From: Phytopseudomonas punonensis
GTDB taxonomy: Bacteria > Pseudomonadota > Gammaproteobacteria > Pseudomonadales > Pseudomonadaceae
DNA length: 64,000 nucleotides
Reading direction: 5' to 3'
Assembly (NCBI RefSeq): GCF_900142655.1
Contig: NZ_FRBQ01000012.1
Span: forward strand, 59,430 to 123,429
Below the pieces are notes generated by a model. The model did no database searches and had not been told where the DNA came from. It saw only the letters and a program-made list of their open reading frames with translations. Numbering within the stretch: position 1 is the stretch's first letter; the number at the start of each line of letters is the position of its first letter. Shown here piece by piece: positions 24,971 through 33,358 of this stretch. Position numbers and translations under genes: made by a program.

Positions 24971-25146
24971 ACCTCTCTCCTCGTTGAACCACGCGGGCGT
25001 GGGATTGCGCTCGAAATGAGCGCTGTGCAGCGTAGTCGTCGCAGGCCGTCAGGACGGTCGCATGGCTTAGCCGTGGCGGCTGCGGAGGTGCTAGGATACG
25101 CATCCGTTTTAACGGCGACCACGTCTATGCAGTGGCAGTCTGCGAT

Positions 25147-25291
25147 TAGGCTCTGTACGAAAAGTACCTGCGCTCGGTGATGCTTCGTTAAAAATCGGTT
25201 CGGAATGCTCATGTACAACTCGTACATTCCGCTTCCTCTCCGATTTTTGCCTCGCCTGACCTTGGCTCGGAGACTTTTCGTACGGAGCCTA
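25147..25291. repeat. Intergenic hairpin repeat, copy B
   Basis: 145 bp in the divergent region between the M16 genes and ftsY. Outer arms TAGGCTCtGTACGAAAAGT and ACTTTTCGTACgGAGCCTA are nearly perfect complements, and inner arms AAAAATCGG/CCGATTTTT are perfect. The core AATGCTCATGTAC-AACTC-GTACATTCCGCTT (25204-25234) matches copies A and C closely. The rest of the 400 bp gap (24971-25369) shows no gene; it should hold the ftsY promoter, which I could not pin down. Confidence 0.8.
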
Positions 25292-25369
25292 GCCCGTCCA
25301 CCTGCAAGCCCCTCAGCCAGCCCGTGCGAAGGCGCCAAGGCGTTCGCCCCAGTGAGATAGCCGTCCTCC

Positions 25370-26797
25370 ATGTTTGGTTCAAAAGACGACAACAAGACTC
25401 CGGCTCCCGAGCCGATTGCCGAGAAAGCTGAAAAGCGCGGCCTGTTTGGCTGGTTGCGCAAGAAGCCAGCAGAGCCTGCGCCTGCCGCCGCCGAAGAGCA
25501 GGCCGAAGCCCCAGCTGCCGCGCCACAAGCCCTGCCTGAGCCGGCTTCCGACGTGCAGGCCGAGGTGCCTGTCGAGACGCCCCAGGCGCTCGAAAGCGCT
25601 GCGCTGGATGCCCCCGCTGTCAGCGAATCTGCCGCTCCCGCCGAGCCGGAAACGGTAATCAGCGAAGCGCTGCCGACCCGTCATGGTCCTGAAGCGTTGC
25701 TCGAGCCCATCGCCGAACAACCGGCCGCGCCGGCGGAGCATCCTTCCCCGCTGGCTTCCGGTAGTGATGTGCTTCATGCCGTGCCTGCCACACCTGCTGC
25801 GGTGGTGGCCGCGCCGGTCGAGGCGGTCAGTGAGCCAGTCGTCGAGCAGAACAAACCGTCGGACAACAAGGGCGGCTGGTTCGCCCGCTTGCGCCAGGGC
25901 CTGTCGAAGACCAGTGCCAGTATCGGCGAGGGCATGGCCAGCCTGTTCCTCGGCAGGAAGACCATCGATGACGACCTGCTCGACGAGATCGAAACCCGTC
26001 TGCTCACCGCCGACGTGGGCGTCGAAGCCACCACGGCGATCATCGGCAGCCTGACCCAGAAGGTCGCGCGCAAGCAGCTGACCGACAGCGACGCGCTGTT
26101 CAAGGCGCTGCAGGAAGAACTGGCCGCCATGCTGCGCCCGGTCGAGCAGCCGCTGCAGATCGACAGCGCCAAACGCCCCTACGTGATTCTGGTCGTCGGC
26201 GTGAACGGCGCCGGCAAGACCACCACCATCGGCAAGCTGGCCAAGAAGCTGCAGGGCGAGGGCAAGAAGGTCATGCTCGCGGCTGGCGATACCTTCCGCG
26301 CCGCTGCCGTCGAGCAGCTGCAGGTGTGGGGCGAGCGCAACAAGATCCCGGTGATCGCCCAGCACACCGGCGCCGACTCGGCCTCGGTAATCTTCGACGC
26401 CGTGCAGGCTGCCAAGGCCCGTGGCATTGATGTGCTGATCGCCGACACCGCCGGCCGCCTGCACACCAAGGACAACCTGATGGAGGAGCTGAAGAAGGTT
26501 CGCCGGGTGATCGGCAAACTCGACGACAGCGCGCCCCATGAAGTGCTGCTGGTGCTGGATGCCGGCACCGGCCAGAACGCCATCAACCAAGCCAAACAAT
26601 TCAACCAGACGGTGAACTTGACCGGTCTGGCCCTGACCAAGCTGGATGGTACGGCCAAGGGTGGGGTGATCTTCGCCCTGGCCAAGCAGTTCGGCCTGCC
26701 GATTCGCTACATCGGTGTTGGCGAAGGTATCGACGATCTGCGCACCTTCGAGGCCGAACCCTTCGTTCAGGCGCTTTTCCAGCAGCGGGAGCAGTGA
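25370..26797 (+). CDS. ftsY: Signal recognition particle receptor FtsY
   Basis: SRP receptor GTPase that docks ribosome-nascent chain complexes at the membrane. The 475-residue protein has a long acidic Ala/Glu/Pro-rich N-terminal A region (about 1-165), then the helical N domain. The G domain has GVNGAGKTTTIGKLA (about 277-291), DTFRAAAVEQL, DTAGRLHTK and TKLDGTAKGG. ATG 25370 is the family start, MFGSKDDNK. It heads the conserved ftsY-ftsE-ftsX operon with 4 bp overlaps. Confidence 0.97.
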   Translation: MFGSKDDNKTPAPEPIAEKAEKRGLFGWLRKKPAEPAPAAAEEQAEAPAAAPQALPEPASDVQAEVPVETPQALESAALDAPAVSESAAPAEPETVISEALPTRHGPEALLEPIAEQPAAPAEHPSPLASGSDVLHAVPATPAAVVAAPVEAVSEPVVEQNKPSDNKGGWFARLRQGLSKTSASIGEGMASLFLGRKTIDDDLLDEIETRLLTADVGVEATTAIIGSLTQKVARKQLTDSDALFKALQEELAAMLRPVEQPLQIDSAKRPYVILVVGVNGAGKTTTIGKLAKKLQGEGKKVMLAAGDTFRAAAVEQLQVWGERNKIPVIAQHTGADSASVIFDAVQAAKARGIDVLIADTAGRLHTKDNLMEELKKVRRVIGKLDDSAPHEVLLVLDAGTGQNAINQAKQFNQTVNLTGLALTKLDGTAKGGVIFALAKQFGLPIRYIGVGEGIDDLRTFEAEPFVQALFQQREQ

Positions 26798-27468
26798 TGA
26801 TCCGATTCGAGCAGGTCGGCAAGCGTTACCCCAACGGACATGTCGGGTTGCATGAGTTGAGTTTCCGCGTGCGCCGCGGCGAGTTCCTGTTCGTCACCGG
26901 CCACTCCGGCGCCGGCAAGAGCACGCTGCTGCGCTTGCTGCTGGCCATGGAGCGTCCGACCTCCGGCAAGCTGCTGCTGGCCGGGCAGGACCTGGGGCAG
27001 ATCAGCAACGCGCAGATTCCCTTCCTGCGCCGGCAGATCGGCGTGGTGTTCCAGAACCACCAGTTGCTGTTCGACCGCAGCGTGTTCGACAACGTGGCCC
27101 TGCCGCTGCAGATCCTCGGCCTGTCCAAGAGCGATATCGGCCGTCGTGTCGGCTCGGCGCTGGAGCGGGTTTCGCTGAGCGACAAGGCCGAGCTGTACCC
27201 CGGGGATCTGTCGACCGGGCAGCAACAGCGCGTCGGCATCGCCCGCGCCATCGTCCACCGGCCGGCGCTGCTGCTGGCTGACGAACCCACCGGTAACCTC
27301 GACCCGCGTCTGGCGGCGGAAATCATGGGCGTATTCGAAGACATCAACCGTCTCGGCACCAGCGTGCTGATCGCCAGTCACGACCTGGCACTGATCGCGC
27401 GCATGCGTCACCGCATGCTTACCCTGCAACGCGGCCGCCTGATTGGCGACGGGGAGGCTGCAGAATGA
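26794..27468 (+). CDS. ftsE: Cell division ATP-binding protein FtsE
   Basis: ATPase of the FtsEX complex, which controls peptidoglycan hydrolases at the septum. The 224-residue ABC domain has Walker A GHSGAGKST (about 37-45), Q-loop VVFQNHQLL, signature LSTGQQQRV (Thr where most ABC proteins have Gly, common in FtsE) and Walker B LLLADEPTGNLD. It overlaps ftsY and ftsX by 4 bp each. Confidence 0.97.
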   Translation: MMIRFEQVGKRYPNGHVGLHELSFRVRRGEFLFVTGHSGAGKSTLLRLLLAMERPTSGKLLLAGQDLGQISNAQIPFLRRQIGVVFQNHQLLFDRSVFDNVALPLQILGLSKSDIGRRVGSALERVSLSDKAELYPGDLSTGQQQRVGIARAIVHRPALLLADEPTGNLDPRLAAEIMGVFEDINRLGTSVLIASHDLALIARMRHRMLTLQRGRLIGDGEAAE

Positions 27469-28481
27469 GCGCCTCCCGCATGCCGCCACCGCAGCCGTCG
27501 CAACGCGTAGGCGCGGCGCCCAAGAATGCCGAACCGCAAGGCCCGGACAACGAACCGGATTTCCGCACCCTGGCACGCGCCTGGGTCGAAAGCCACCGGG
27601 CCAGTCTGGTCGACAGCTTGCGTCGCCTTGGAAAGCACCCGATCGGCAGCTTCTTTACCTGCCTGGTAATGGCCGTGGCGCTGAGCTTGCCCATGGGCCT
27701 TTCGCTGCTGCTCGGCAACGTCGAGCGCCTGGGCGGCACCTGGGAGCGTGCTGCGCAGATCTCGGTGTTCCTCAAGATCGACGCCAGCGATAGTCAGGGC
27801 CAGGCCCTGCGCGAAGAAATCGCCGGCATGGACGACGTGGCCGAAGCCGAATGGATCAGTCGCGAACAGGCCCTGGAAGAGTTTCAGCAGCAGTCAGGCT
27901 TGGGCGAAGCCCTCAAGGAGTTGCCGAACAATCCGTTGCCCGGCGCTGTGCTGGTAACGCCCAAGGAAGTCGACAAAGCCACTCTTGAGGCGTTGCGTTT
28001 GCGTTTGGCAGAACTGCCCAACGTGGAGCAGGCACAGCTGGACTTGGTCTGGGTCGAGCGTTTGAGCGCAATCCTCAAGTTGGGCGACCGTTTCGTTTTT
28101 GGCCTCACGGTTTTGCTGATCATGGCGCTGCTGCTGGTGATCGGTAACACCATTCGCCTGCATATCGAGAACCGCCGTACCGAGATCGAAGTGATCAAGC
28201 TGGTCGGCGGTACCGACAGTTATGTGCGCCGCCCTTTCCTTTATATGGGCGCGCTGTATGGCCTGGGCGCCGGCGTGCTGTCGTGGCTGGTGCTGGCCTT
28301 TGGGCTGAACTGGTTGAACGATGCCGTGGTGCGTCTGTCCGGTTTGTATGGCAGCGATTTCGCCTTGGCCGGTGTGCCGCCCGGTGACGGCTTCTCCCTA
28401 TTGCTGGGAGCGGTGCTGTTGGGGTATATCGGTGCGTGGCTGGCGGTGGCGAGGCATCTGAGGGAGCTTGCCCCCCGCTAA
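27465..28481 (+). CDS. ftsX: Cell division membrane protein FtsX
   Basis: Membrane subunit of FtsEX. The 338-residue protein has a long polar cytoplasmic N-terminus (about 60 residues) and TM1 at SFFTCLVMAVALSLPMGLSLLL. A periplasmic loop that recruits the hydrolase activator follows, then three more helices including VFGLTVLLIMALLLVIGNTI. The FtsX/MacB-like segment IRLHIENRRTEIEVIKLVGG is intact. rpoH follows on the same strand after about 130 bp. Confidence 0.95.
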   Translation: MSASRMPPPQPSQRVGAAPKNAEPQGPDNEPDFRTLARAWVESHRASLVDSLRRLGKHPIGSFFTCLVMAVALSLPMGLSLLLGNVERLGGTWERAAQISVFLKIDASDSQGQALREEIAGMDDVAEAEWISREQALEEFQQQSGLGEALKELPNNPLPGAVLVTPKEVDKATLEALRLRLAELPNVEQAQLDLVWVERLSAILKLGDRFVFGLTVLLIMALLLVIGNTIRLHIENRRTEIEVIKLVGGTDSYVRRPFLYMGALYGLGAGVLSWLVLAFGLNWLNDAVVRLSGLYGSDFALAGVPPGDGFSLLLGAVLLGYIGAWLAVARHLRELAPR

Positions 28482-28570
28482 GGCGCTAGTTTGACGCCTC
28501 GCCAAGTTATTGATTTGATTGATATTGACTATTGACCGGGGAACCAGGATGGTGGCTTCCGGTCATATTG

Positions 28571-28587
28571 CGCAGTGCTACACTGCG
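28571..28587 (+). promoter_or_regulatory. Perfect palindrome in the rpoH upstream region
   Basis: CGCAGTG-CTA-CACTGCG, with 7-bp perfect arms and a 3-base centre, lies 16 bases before the rpoH Shine-Dalgarno GGAGG (28603-28607). It contains a -10-like TACACT. It could be an operator on DNA or a leader hairpin on RNA. I could not assign a sigma-32, sigma-E or sigma-70 promoter with confidence. Confidence 0.45.
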
Positions 28588-28613
28588 TACGTTTCGTGAA
28601 TCGGAGGATTCGA

Positions 28614-29468
28614 ATGTCCACTTCCTTGCAACCTGTTCATGCTCTGGTTCCAGGCGCCAACCTGGAAGCTTACGTGCATGCCGTTAACAGCATTCCGCTG
28701 CTGACGCCTGAGCAGGAGCGCGAGCTGGCCGGTAATCTCTTCTACAAGCAGGACCTCGAAGCAGCACGCCAGATGGTATTGGCTCACCTGCGCTTCGTCG
28801 TCCATATCGCGCGCAGTTATTCTGGCTACGGCTTAGCCCAGGCCGACCTGATTCAGGAAGGCAACGTTGGCCTGATGAAGGCCGTCAAACGCTTCAACCC
28901 GGAAATGGGTGTGCGTCTGGTGTCGTTCGCTGTGCACTGGATCCGGGCAGAAATCCACGAGTTCATTCTCAAGAACTGGCGGATCGTCAAAGTCGCGACC
29001 ACCAAGGCTCAGCGCAAACTGTTCTTCAACCTGCGCAGCCAGAAGAAGCGTCTGGCCTGGCTGAACAACGACGAAGTCAATGCCGTGGCCGAAAGCTTGG
29101 GCGTTGAAGCGCGTGAAGTGCGCGAGATGGAAAGCCGCCTGACCGGCCACGACATGGCCTTCGACCCGGCAGCTGATGCTGACGACGACAGCGCGTTCCA
29201 GTCGCCGGCCCAGTATCTGGAAGATCACCGCTACGATCCGGCTCGGCAGATGGAAGACGAGGATTGGAGCGACACTTCCAGTGCCAACCTGCACGAGGCG
29301 TTGGAAGCGCTCGATGAGCGTAGCCGCGATATTCTGCAGCAACGCTGGCTGGCCGAAGAAAAGGCCACGCTGCATGAGTTGGCAGCCAAGTACAACGTGT
29401 CGGCAGAACGTATCCGTCAGCTGGAAAAGAATGCGATGAACAAGCTCAAGGGCTCCATCGCCGCCTGA
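28614..29468 (+). CDS. rpoH: Heat-shock sigma factor RpoH (sigma-32)
   Basis: Directs RNA polymerase to heat-shock promoters. From ATG 28614 (GGAGG six bases upstream) the protein has 284 residues. Region 2 contains LIQEGNVGLMKAVKRFNPEMGVRLVSFAVHWIRAEI, the RpoH box is QRKLFFNLRSQKK, and region 4 has AAKYNVSAERIRQLEKNAMNKLK. It follows ftsX, a gene order conserved in proteobacteria, but has its own upstream region with a palindrome. A strong terminator follows. Confidence 0.98.
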   Translation: MSTSLQPVHALVPGANLEAYVHAVNSIPLLTPEQERELAGNLFYKQDLEAARQMVLAHLRFVVHIARSYSGYGLAQADLIQEGNVGLMKAVKRFNPEMGVRLVSFAVHWIRAEIHEFILKNWRIVKVATTKAQRKLFFNLRSQKKRLAWLNNDEVNAVAESLGVEAREVREMESRLTGHDMAFDPAADADDDSAFQSPAQYLEDHRYDPARQMEDEDWSDTSSANLHEALEALDERSRDILQQRWLAEEKATLHELAAKYNVSAERIRQLEKNAMNKLKGSIAA

Positions 29469-29488
29469 CTTGGCCCGCAATACCCAAT

Positions 29489-29520
29489 ACGCCCCGACAG
29501 TGTTCGGGGCGTTTTTGTTT
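29489..29520 (+). terminator. Rho-independent terminator after rpoH
   Basis: ACGCCCCGA (29489-29497) and TCGGGGCGT (29504-29512) form a perfect 9-bp stem with loop CAGTGT, followed by TTTTGTTT. It starts 21 bp after the rpoH stop codon. Confidence 0.95.
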
Positions 29521-29562
29521 GGGCGATTCAGACCTACTGCTGATTTTAACTTTTTGGGGATT

Positions 29563-29650
29563 GTGGGAGCGGGCCATGCCCGCGAATTCCAGACTTCTGA
29601 GTGGAGGCTCCTTTCGTGGGCATGGACTAGGTGTCCCCGCCCGCTCCCAC
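29563..29650. repeat. REPIN-like doublet, copy 1
   Basis: 88 bp between the rpoH terminator and mtgA, bounded by GTGGGAGCGGGC and its exact complement GCCCGCTCCCAC. A second inverted copy at 56924-56986 shares the outer ends, the CATGCCCG block and the CATGGACTAGG block. This copy carries about 25 extra bases in the loop. The ends match the GTGGGAGCGGGC type of pseudomonad REP sequences, which are normally moved by a RAYT transposase encoded elsewhere. Confidence 0.85.
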
Positions 29651-29674
29651 ATTAAATCGCGCCATTGCCGAAGC

Positions 29675-30397
29675 CTACTTCGCCCACAACGGCGGCCGCG
29701 GCGCCTGCAGTTGATCCAGATAGTGGCTGCCGCCCAGCTGGCGCATCTGCCGGCGGATCCAGTTGGCGCGTTGGTTGACGTAGCCGCTGGGGCGGCCCGC
29801 ATCGTACTGCCGTGGGTTAGGCAGCACTGCAGCCAACAGGCTGGCCTGTCGCGCCGACAGGTAGGAGGCGCCAATCTTGAAATGGTGCTGAGCTGCGGCT
29901 TCGGCGCCGAACACGCCGTCGGCCCACTCGGCACTGTTGAGATAAACCTCTAGGATGCGTTCTTTGGGCCACAGCAGCTCGATCAGCCCGGTGAACCACA
30001 CCTCGATACCCTTGCGCAGCCAGCTGCGGCCGGACCAGAGAAACAGGTTCTTGGCCACCTGCTGGCTCAGCGTACTGGCGCCGCGCACCGAGCCGCCTTG
30101 CTGGTTGTGCGATACCGCCGCCTTGATCGCGTCGACATCGAAGCCCCAGTGCTTGGCGAACTTCTGATCTTCGCTGGCGATAACCGCTACCTTCAGGTCA
30201 TCCGGTAGCTGGTCCCAGGAGCGCCAGGTGCGCTGCAGGTCGATCGGTTTGCCGTCGAACCATGATTCGATCTTGCGCTCGACCATCAGCGCCGTGCCCG
30301 GCGGCGGTACCCAGCGCAGGGCGAGCACCAACAGGAAGGAGCCGGCAATGAACCAGAGCAGCAGCTTCAGCAGGAGGCGGCGAAGGGATCGGAGCAT
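29675..30397 (-). CDS. mtgA: Monofunctional biosynthetic peptidoglycan transglycosylase MtgA
   Basis: Polymerises lipid II glycan strands at the inner membrane. From ATG 30397 the protein has about 240 residues: an N-terminal anchor (LLLKLLLWFIAGSFLLVLAL), then the GT51 domain with ASEDQKFAKHWGFD (catalytic Glu), GASTLSQQVAKNLFLW and RKGIEVWFTGLIELLWPKERILEVYLN. An in-frame TTG 24 codons upstream would add an unusual His/Pro-rich leader and is less likely. No strong Shine-Dalgarno is visible at either start. Confidence 0.93.
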   Translation of the reverse strand: MLRSLRRLLLKLLLWFIAGSFLLVLALRWVPPPGTALMVERKIESWFDGKPIDLQRTWRSWDQLPDDLKVAVIASEDQKFAKHWGFDVDAIKAAVSHNQQGGSVRGASTLSQQVAKNLFLWSGRSWLRKGIEVWFTGLIELLWPKERILEVYLNSAEWADGVFGAEAAAQHHFKIGASYLSARQASLLAAVLPNPRQYDAGRPSGYVNQRANWIRRQMRQLGGSHYLDQLQAPRPPLWAK

Positions 30398-30537
30398 GCG
30401 CAGGGAGCCAGGCTTGATTGGCCGATTAGTATACGGCGCCTGGTGGGGTTGCGGATAATGCTGCGGCAATCCGAGGCGCGCGCTGGAGCGAGGGGCGGCG
30501 TAAACTGCACGCTCATTTTCGGATCGGTGAGAGCGTT

Positions 30538-30909
30538 ATGGTTCGCCTGTGGTTGTTGTTATCAGCCTTAGCCGGTTTTTCGGGCGTTGCCATGGGCGCT
30601 TTCGCGGCCCACGGCCTGAAGAGCAGGCTGAGCGCTGATTATCTGGCCGTGTTCCAGACCGGCACTCACTATCAACTGATCCATGCGTTGGCGCTCTTGG
30701 GCGTGGCCATCCTGGCGATGGTCGCGCCGGGCCGCCTGGTGAATCTGGCGGGCGGCTTCTTCGCTGCCGGCATCGTACTGTTTTCCGGCAGCCTTTATCT
30801 GCTGACCCTAACCGGCGTCAGCAAGCTAGGCATCGTTACGCCGTTCGGTGGGTTGGCTTTTCTGGCTGGTTGGGTTTGTTTGGGTATGCTGGCCTGGCGC
30901 ATGGCCTGA
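30538..30909 (+). CDS. DUF423 (YgdD-type) inner-membrane protein
   Basis: A 123-residue integral membrane protein with four hydrophobic segments and the family start LLLSALAGFSGVAMGAFAAHGLKSRLS. The GTFHYQLIHALALL-like segment reads FQTGTHYQLIHALALLGVA here. Function is unknown in the family. It is preceded by GGTGAGAG and followed after about 90 bp by thiS on the same strand. Confidence 0.88.
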   Translation: MVRLWLLLSALAGFSGVAMGAFAAHGLKSRLSADYLAVFQTGTHYQLIHALALLGVAILAMVAPGRLVNLAGGFFAAGIVLFSGSLYLLTLTGVSKLGIVTPFGGLAFLAGWVCLGMLAWRMA

Positions 30910-31002
30910 ACCTCCCACGAGACCAATGGCTGGCCTGCGCCTTGGTCATCGCCGGGGATCGGGCTAGAATGCCGGCCCTTTCTCCTGTTGTGACGGGTCG
31001 CC

Positions 31003-31203
31003 ATGCATATCCAGTTGAACGGTGAATCCCTCGAACTGCCCGAAGGCGCCAGCGTCGCTGACCTGATCGAGCGTCTGGAGCTGGCCGGGCGTCGCGTGGC
31101 CGTTGAGCGTAACCTCGACATCGTGCCGCGTAGCCAGTACGCCAGCACGCTGCTGGCTGACGGTGACAGCCTCGAAGTGGTCCATGCCATCGGTGGTGGT
31201 TGA
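31003..31203 (+). CDS. thiS: Thiamine biosynthesis sulfur-carrier protein ThiS
   Basis: A 66-residue ubiquitin-like protein whose C-terminal Gly-Gly (VHAIGGG end) is activated to a thiocarboxylate that donates sulfur to the thiazole ring. The start MHIQLNGESLELPEGASVADL is typical. It lies 45 bp upstream of its partner thiG. No TPP riboswitch was recognised in the short upstream region. Confidence 0.95.
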   Translation: MHIQLNGESLELPEGASVADLIERLELAGRRVAVERNLDIVPRSQYASTLLADGDSLEVVHAIGGG

Positions 31204-31248
31204 ACCCCGCGCCGCGCCCATCCAACTCCCCTGTGCAGAGGAATTTTC

Positions 31249-32043
31249 ATGAGCCACGTTGTCAGCGACAAGCCCTTCACTCTGGCCGGCCGTACCTACC
31301 AGTCGCGCCTGCTGGTCGGTACCGGTAAATACAAGGATCTCGACGAGACCCGTGCGGCCATCGAAGCGTCCGGTGCAGAGATCGTGACCGTGGCGGTGCG
31401 TCGTACCAACATCGGTCAGAATCCGGGCGAGCCGAATCTGCTCGACGTGATTTCACCTGATCGCTACACCATTCTGCCGAACACCGCCGGTTGCTACGAT
31501 GCCGTTGAGGCCGTGCGCACCTGCCGCCTTGCCCGTGAGCTGCTTGATGGCCACAAGCTGGTCAAACTGGAAGTGCTGGCCGACCAAAAGACCCTGTTCC
31601 CCAACGTGATCGAAACCCTCAAGGCCGCCGAAGTGCTGGTCAAGGAAGGTTTTGATGTGATGGTTTACACCAGTGATGACCCGATCATCGCCCGCCAGCT
31701 GGCTGACATGGGCTGCATCGCGGTGATGCCGCTGGCCGGCCTGATCGGCACCGGGCTGGGTATCTGCAACCCGTACAACCTGCGCATCATCCTCGAAGAA
31801 GCCAAGGTTCCCGTGCTGGTGGATGCCGGTGTCGGTACTGCTTCCGACGCGACAATCGCTATGGAGCTGGGCTGCGAAGCGGTGCTGATGAACAGCGCCA
31901 TCGCCCATGCCCAGAACCCGGTGCTGATGGGCGAAGCCATGAAGCACGCGATCATCGCCGGGCGCATGGCTTATCTGGCCGGGCGTATGCCGAAGAAACT
32001 TTATGCCAGTGCGTCGTCGCCACTAGACGGCCTGATCCGCTGA
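31249..32043 (+). CDS. thiG: Thiazole synthase ThiG
   Basis: Builds the thiazole phosphate of thiamine from deoxyxylulose phosphate, dehydroglycine and ThiS thiocarboxylate. The 264-residue TIM barrel has LLVGTGKYKD, the Schiff-base Lys (K106 in LVKLEVLAD), VYTSDDPIIARQL and the phosphate-binding VDAGVGTASDA region. It probably forms a two-gene operon with thiS and is followed by hairpin repeat copy C. Confidence 0.97.
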   Translation: MSHVVSDKPFTLAGRTYQSRLLVGTGKYKDLDETRAAIEASGAEIVTVAVRRTNIGQNPGEPNLLDVISPDRYTILPNTAGCYDAVEAVRTCRLARELLDGHKLVKLEVLADQKTLFPNVIETLKAAEVLVKEGFDVMVYTSDDPIIARQLADMGCIAVMPLAGLIGTGLGICNPYNLRIILEEAKVPVLVDAGVGTASDATIAMELGCEAVLMNSAIAHAQNPVLMGEAMKHAIIAGRMAYLAGRMPKKLYASASSPLDGLIR

Positions 32044-32050
32044 CTCTCCA

Positions 32051-32238
32051 CGATCAGCTGCGCGTCGGCCCTGCTGCGTTGAAAACAGGCTCGGAAAGCC
32101 GCTTGCGGCTAACGCACTTTAGTGCGGCCCGCAGGGGCGAGCGGAGCGAGTAATGCTCATGTACAAAAGTACACTCCGCTTCCTCGCCTGTTTTTGTGGG
32201 GCCGCCTAGGCCTTGCATGGCTCTAGCTCGCAAGATCG
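32051..32238. repeat. Intergenic hairpin repeat, copy C (expanded)
   Basis: Between thiG and trmB. The core AATGCTCATGTAC-AAAA-GTACACTCCGCTT (32152-32181) and arms GAAAACAGGC/GCCTGTTTTT match copies A and B. About 59 extra bases (roughly 32097-32151) lie in the left arm and contain two mini-hairpins, AGCCGC-TTGC-GGCT and CGCACTTTAGTGCG. The outermost bases CGATC and GATCG are complementary. The element may also terminate thiSG transcription. Confidence 0.75.
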
Positions 32239-32292
32239 TTATTTAGCTGCTTTCCCTTTATCCATTTAATACCTGCGTTGCTGAGTGCCCCC

Positions 32293-33009
32293 ATGAGCGA
32301 TATCGAACAAACCCCAGCCGAAGAAACCCCACGGCACATGCGCGCCATCAAGAGCTTCGTGATGCGCGCCGGGCGCATGACCGAGGGCCAGCAGCGCGGC
32401 TTCGATCAGGGCCTGCCGAAATTCGGCCTGGAGTTGAGCGATGGCATGCAGGATTTCGATACGGTATTCGGGCGCCAGGCGCCGCGTACCTTCGAAATCG
32501 GCTTCGGCATGGGCCACTCCACGCTGGAAATGGCTGCCGCAGCGCCTGAGCAGGACTTTATCGGCGTGGAAGTGCATCGGCCGGGCGTGGGTGCATTGCT
32601 CAATGGCGTGATGACGCAGAACCTGACCAACCTGCGTGTTTATAGCTGCGATGCCCTGGAAGTGCTGCGTCAGTGTGTGCCGGACGCCAGCCTGGATCGC
32701 GTGCTGCTGTTCTTCCCGGACCCGTGGCACAAGGCGCGTCATAACAAGCGCCGCATCGTGCAGCCGGCATTCGCCGAGCTGGTACGGCAGAAGCTCAAGG
32801 TCGGCGGCGTGTTGCACATGGCTACCGACTGGGAGCCCTATGCCGAATACATGCTGGAAGTGATGAACGTTGCCCCTGGTTATCGCAACCAGGCCGCCGA
32901 TGGTCGTTGCGTCGAGCGCCCGGCTGAGCGCCCGGTCACCAAGTTCGAACGTCGCGGTGAGCGCCTTGGGCACGGCGTTTGGGATCTGAAGTTCGAGCGT
33001 ATCGACTGA
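32293..33009 (+). CDS. trmB: tRNA (guanine-N7-)-methyltransferase TrmB
   Basis: Makes m7G46 in tRNA using S-adenosylmethionine. The 238-residue protein has FEIGFGMGHSTLEMA for SAM binding, LLFFPDPWHKARHNKRR as the catalytic/substrate motif, and TDWEPYAEYMLEVM. ATG 32293 is preferred over a TTG five codons upstream; neither has a strong Shine-Dalgarno. The next gene starts 4 bp after its stop. Confidence 0.96.
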   Translation: MSDIEQTPAEETPRHMRAIKSFVMRAGRMTEGQQRGFDQGLPKFGLELSDGMQDFDTVFGRQAPRTFEIGFGMGHSTLEMAAAAPEQDFIGVEVHRPGVGALLNGVMTQNLTNLRVYSCDALEVLRQCVPDASLDRVLLFFPDPWHKARHNKRRIVQPAFAELVRQKLKVGGVLHMATDWEPYAEYMLEVMNVAPGYRNQAADGRCVERPAERPVTKFERRGERLGHGVWDLKFERID

Positions 33010-33013
33010 TCAG

Positions 33014-33358
33014 ATGATGCGACTGTCGAAGCGTCAGACCCGGCGCGCCGGCCATGCCCGCAACCGCCCTCAGTGGCACGCACCGCAGCCCAGTACCAGG
33101 GCTGCATGGGCGGCGCGTCTGCTGTTGCCGCTGACCGCTGTGGTCATGTGCATCAGCGCCGCGGCGATTCTCTTCACGGTAGGGCAGGCGCTGTACAGCG
33201 GCGTGGCGATATCGCTGTCGCGTATCGGCCCAGCCACTGTCTACCCGCTGGCCTCCGATCCACTTGGCTACTGGCTCATGCTGCTGTGGCACACCGCCGC
33301 CGCGCTGTTTCTCGGCGGCCTTGGCGGGTTCAGTTGGTGGGCCTCGCGTCAGCGCTGA
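33014..33358 (+). CDS. Small membrane protein of unknown function
   Basis: A 114-residue protein with a basic N-terminus (many Arg, residues 1-32), a hydrophobic segment at about 36-58 (LLLPLTAVVMCISAAAILFTVG) and a second at about 86-108 (GYWLMLLWHTAAALFLGGLGGFSWW). The ATG lies 4 bp after the trmB stop, so it is probably translated from the same mRNA. I do not recognise a characterised family. It converges on the EamA transporter gene. Confidence 0.7.
   Translation: MMRLSKRQTRRAGHARNRPQWHAPQPSTRAAWAARLLLPLTAVVMCISAAAILFTVGQALYSGVAISLSRIGPATVYPLASDPLGYWLMLLWHTAAALFLGGLGGFSWWASRQR

Noticed and set aside
25379..26599. 406-codon minus-strand open frame opposite ftsY
   Set aside because: Shadow of ftsY; no recognisable domain and typical antisense composition.
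28500..28570. Sigma-E/AlgU-type promoter GGAACC...TCATA before rpoH
   Set aside because: Both elements deviate from GAACTT and TCTGA/TCAAA, so I did not annotate it.
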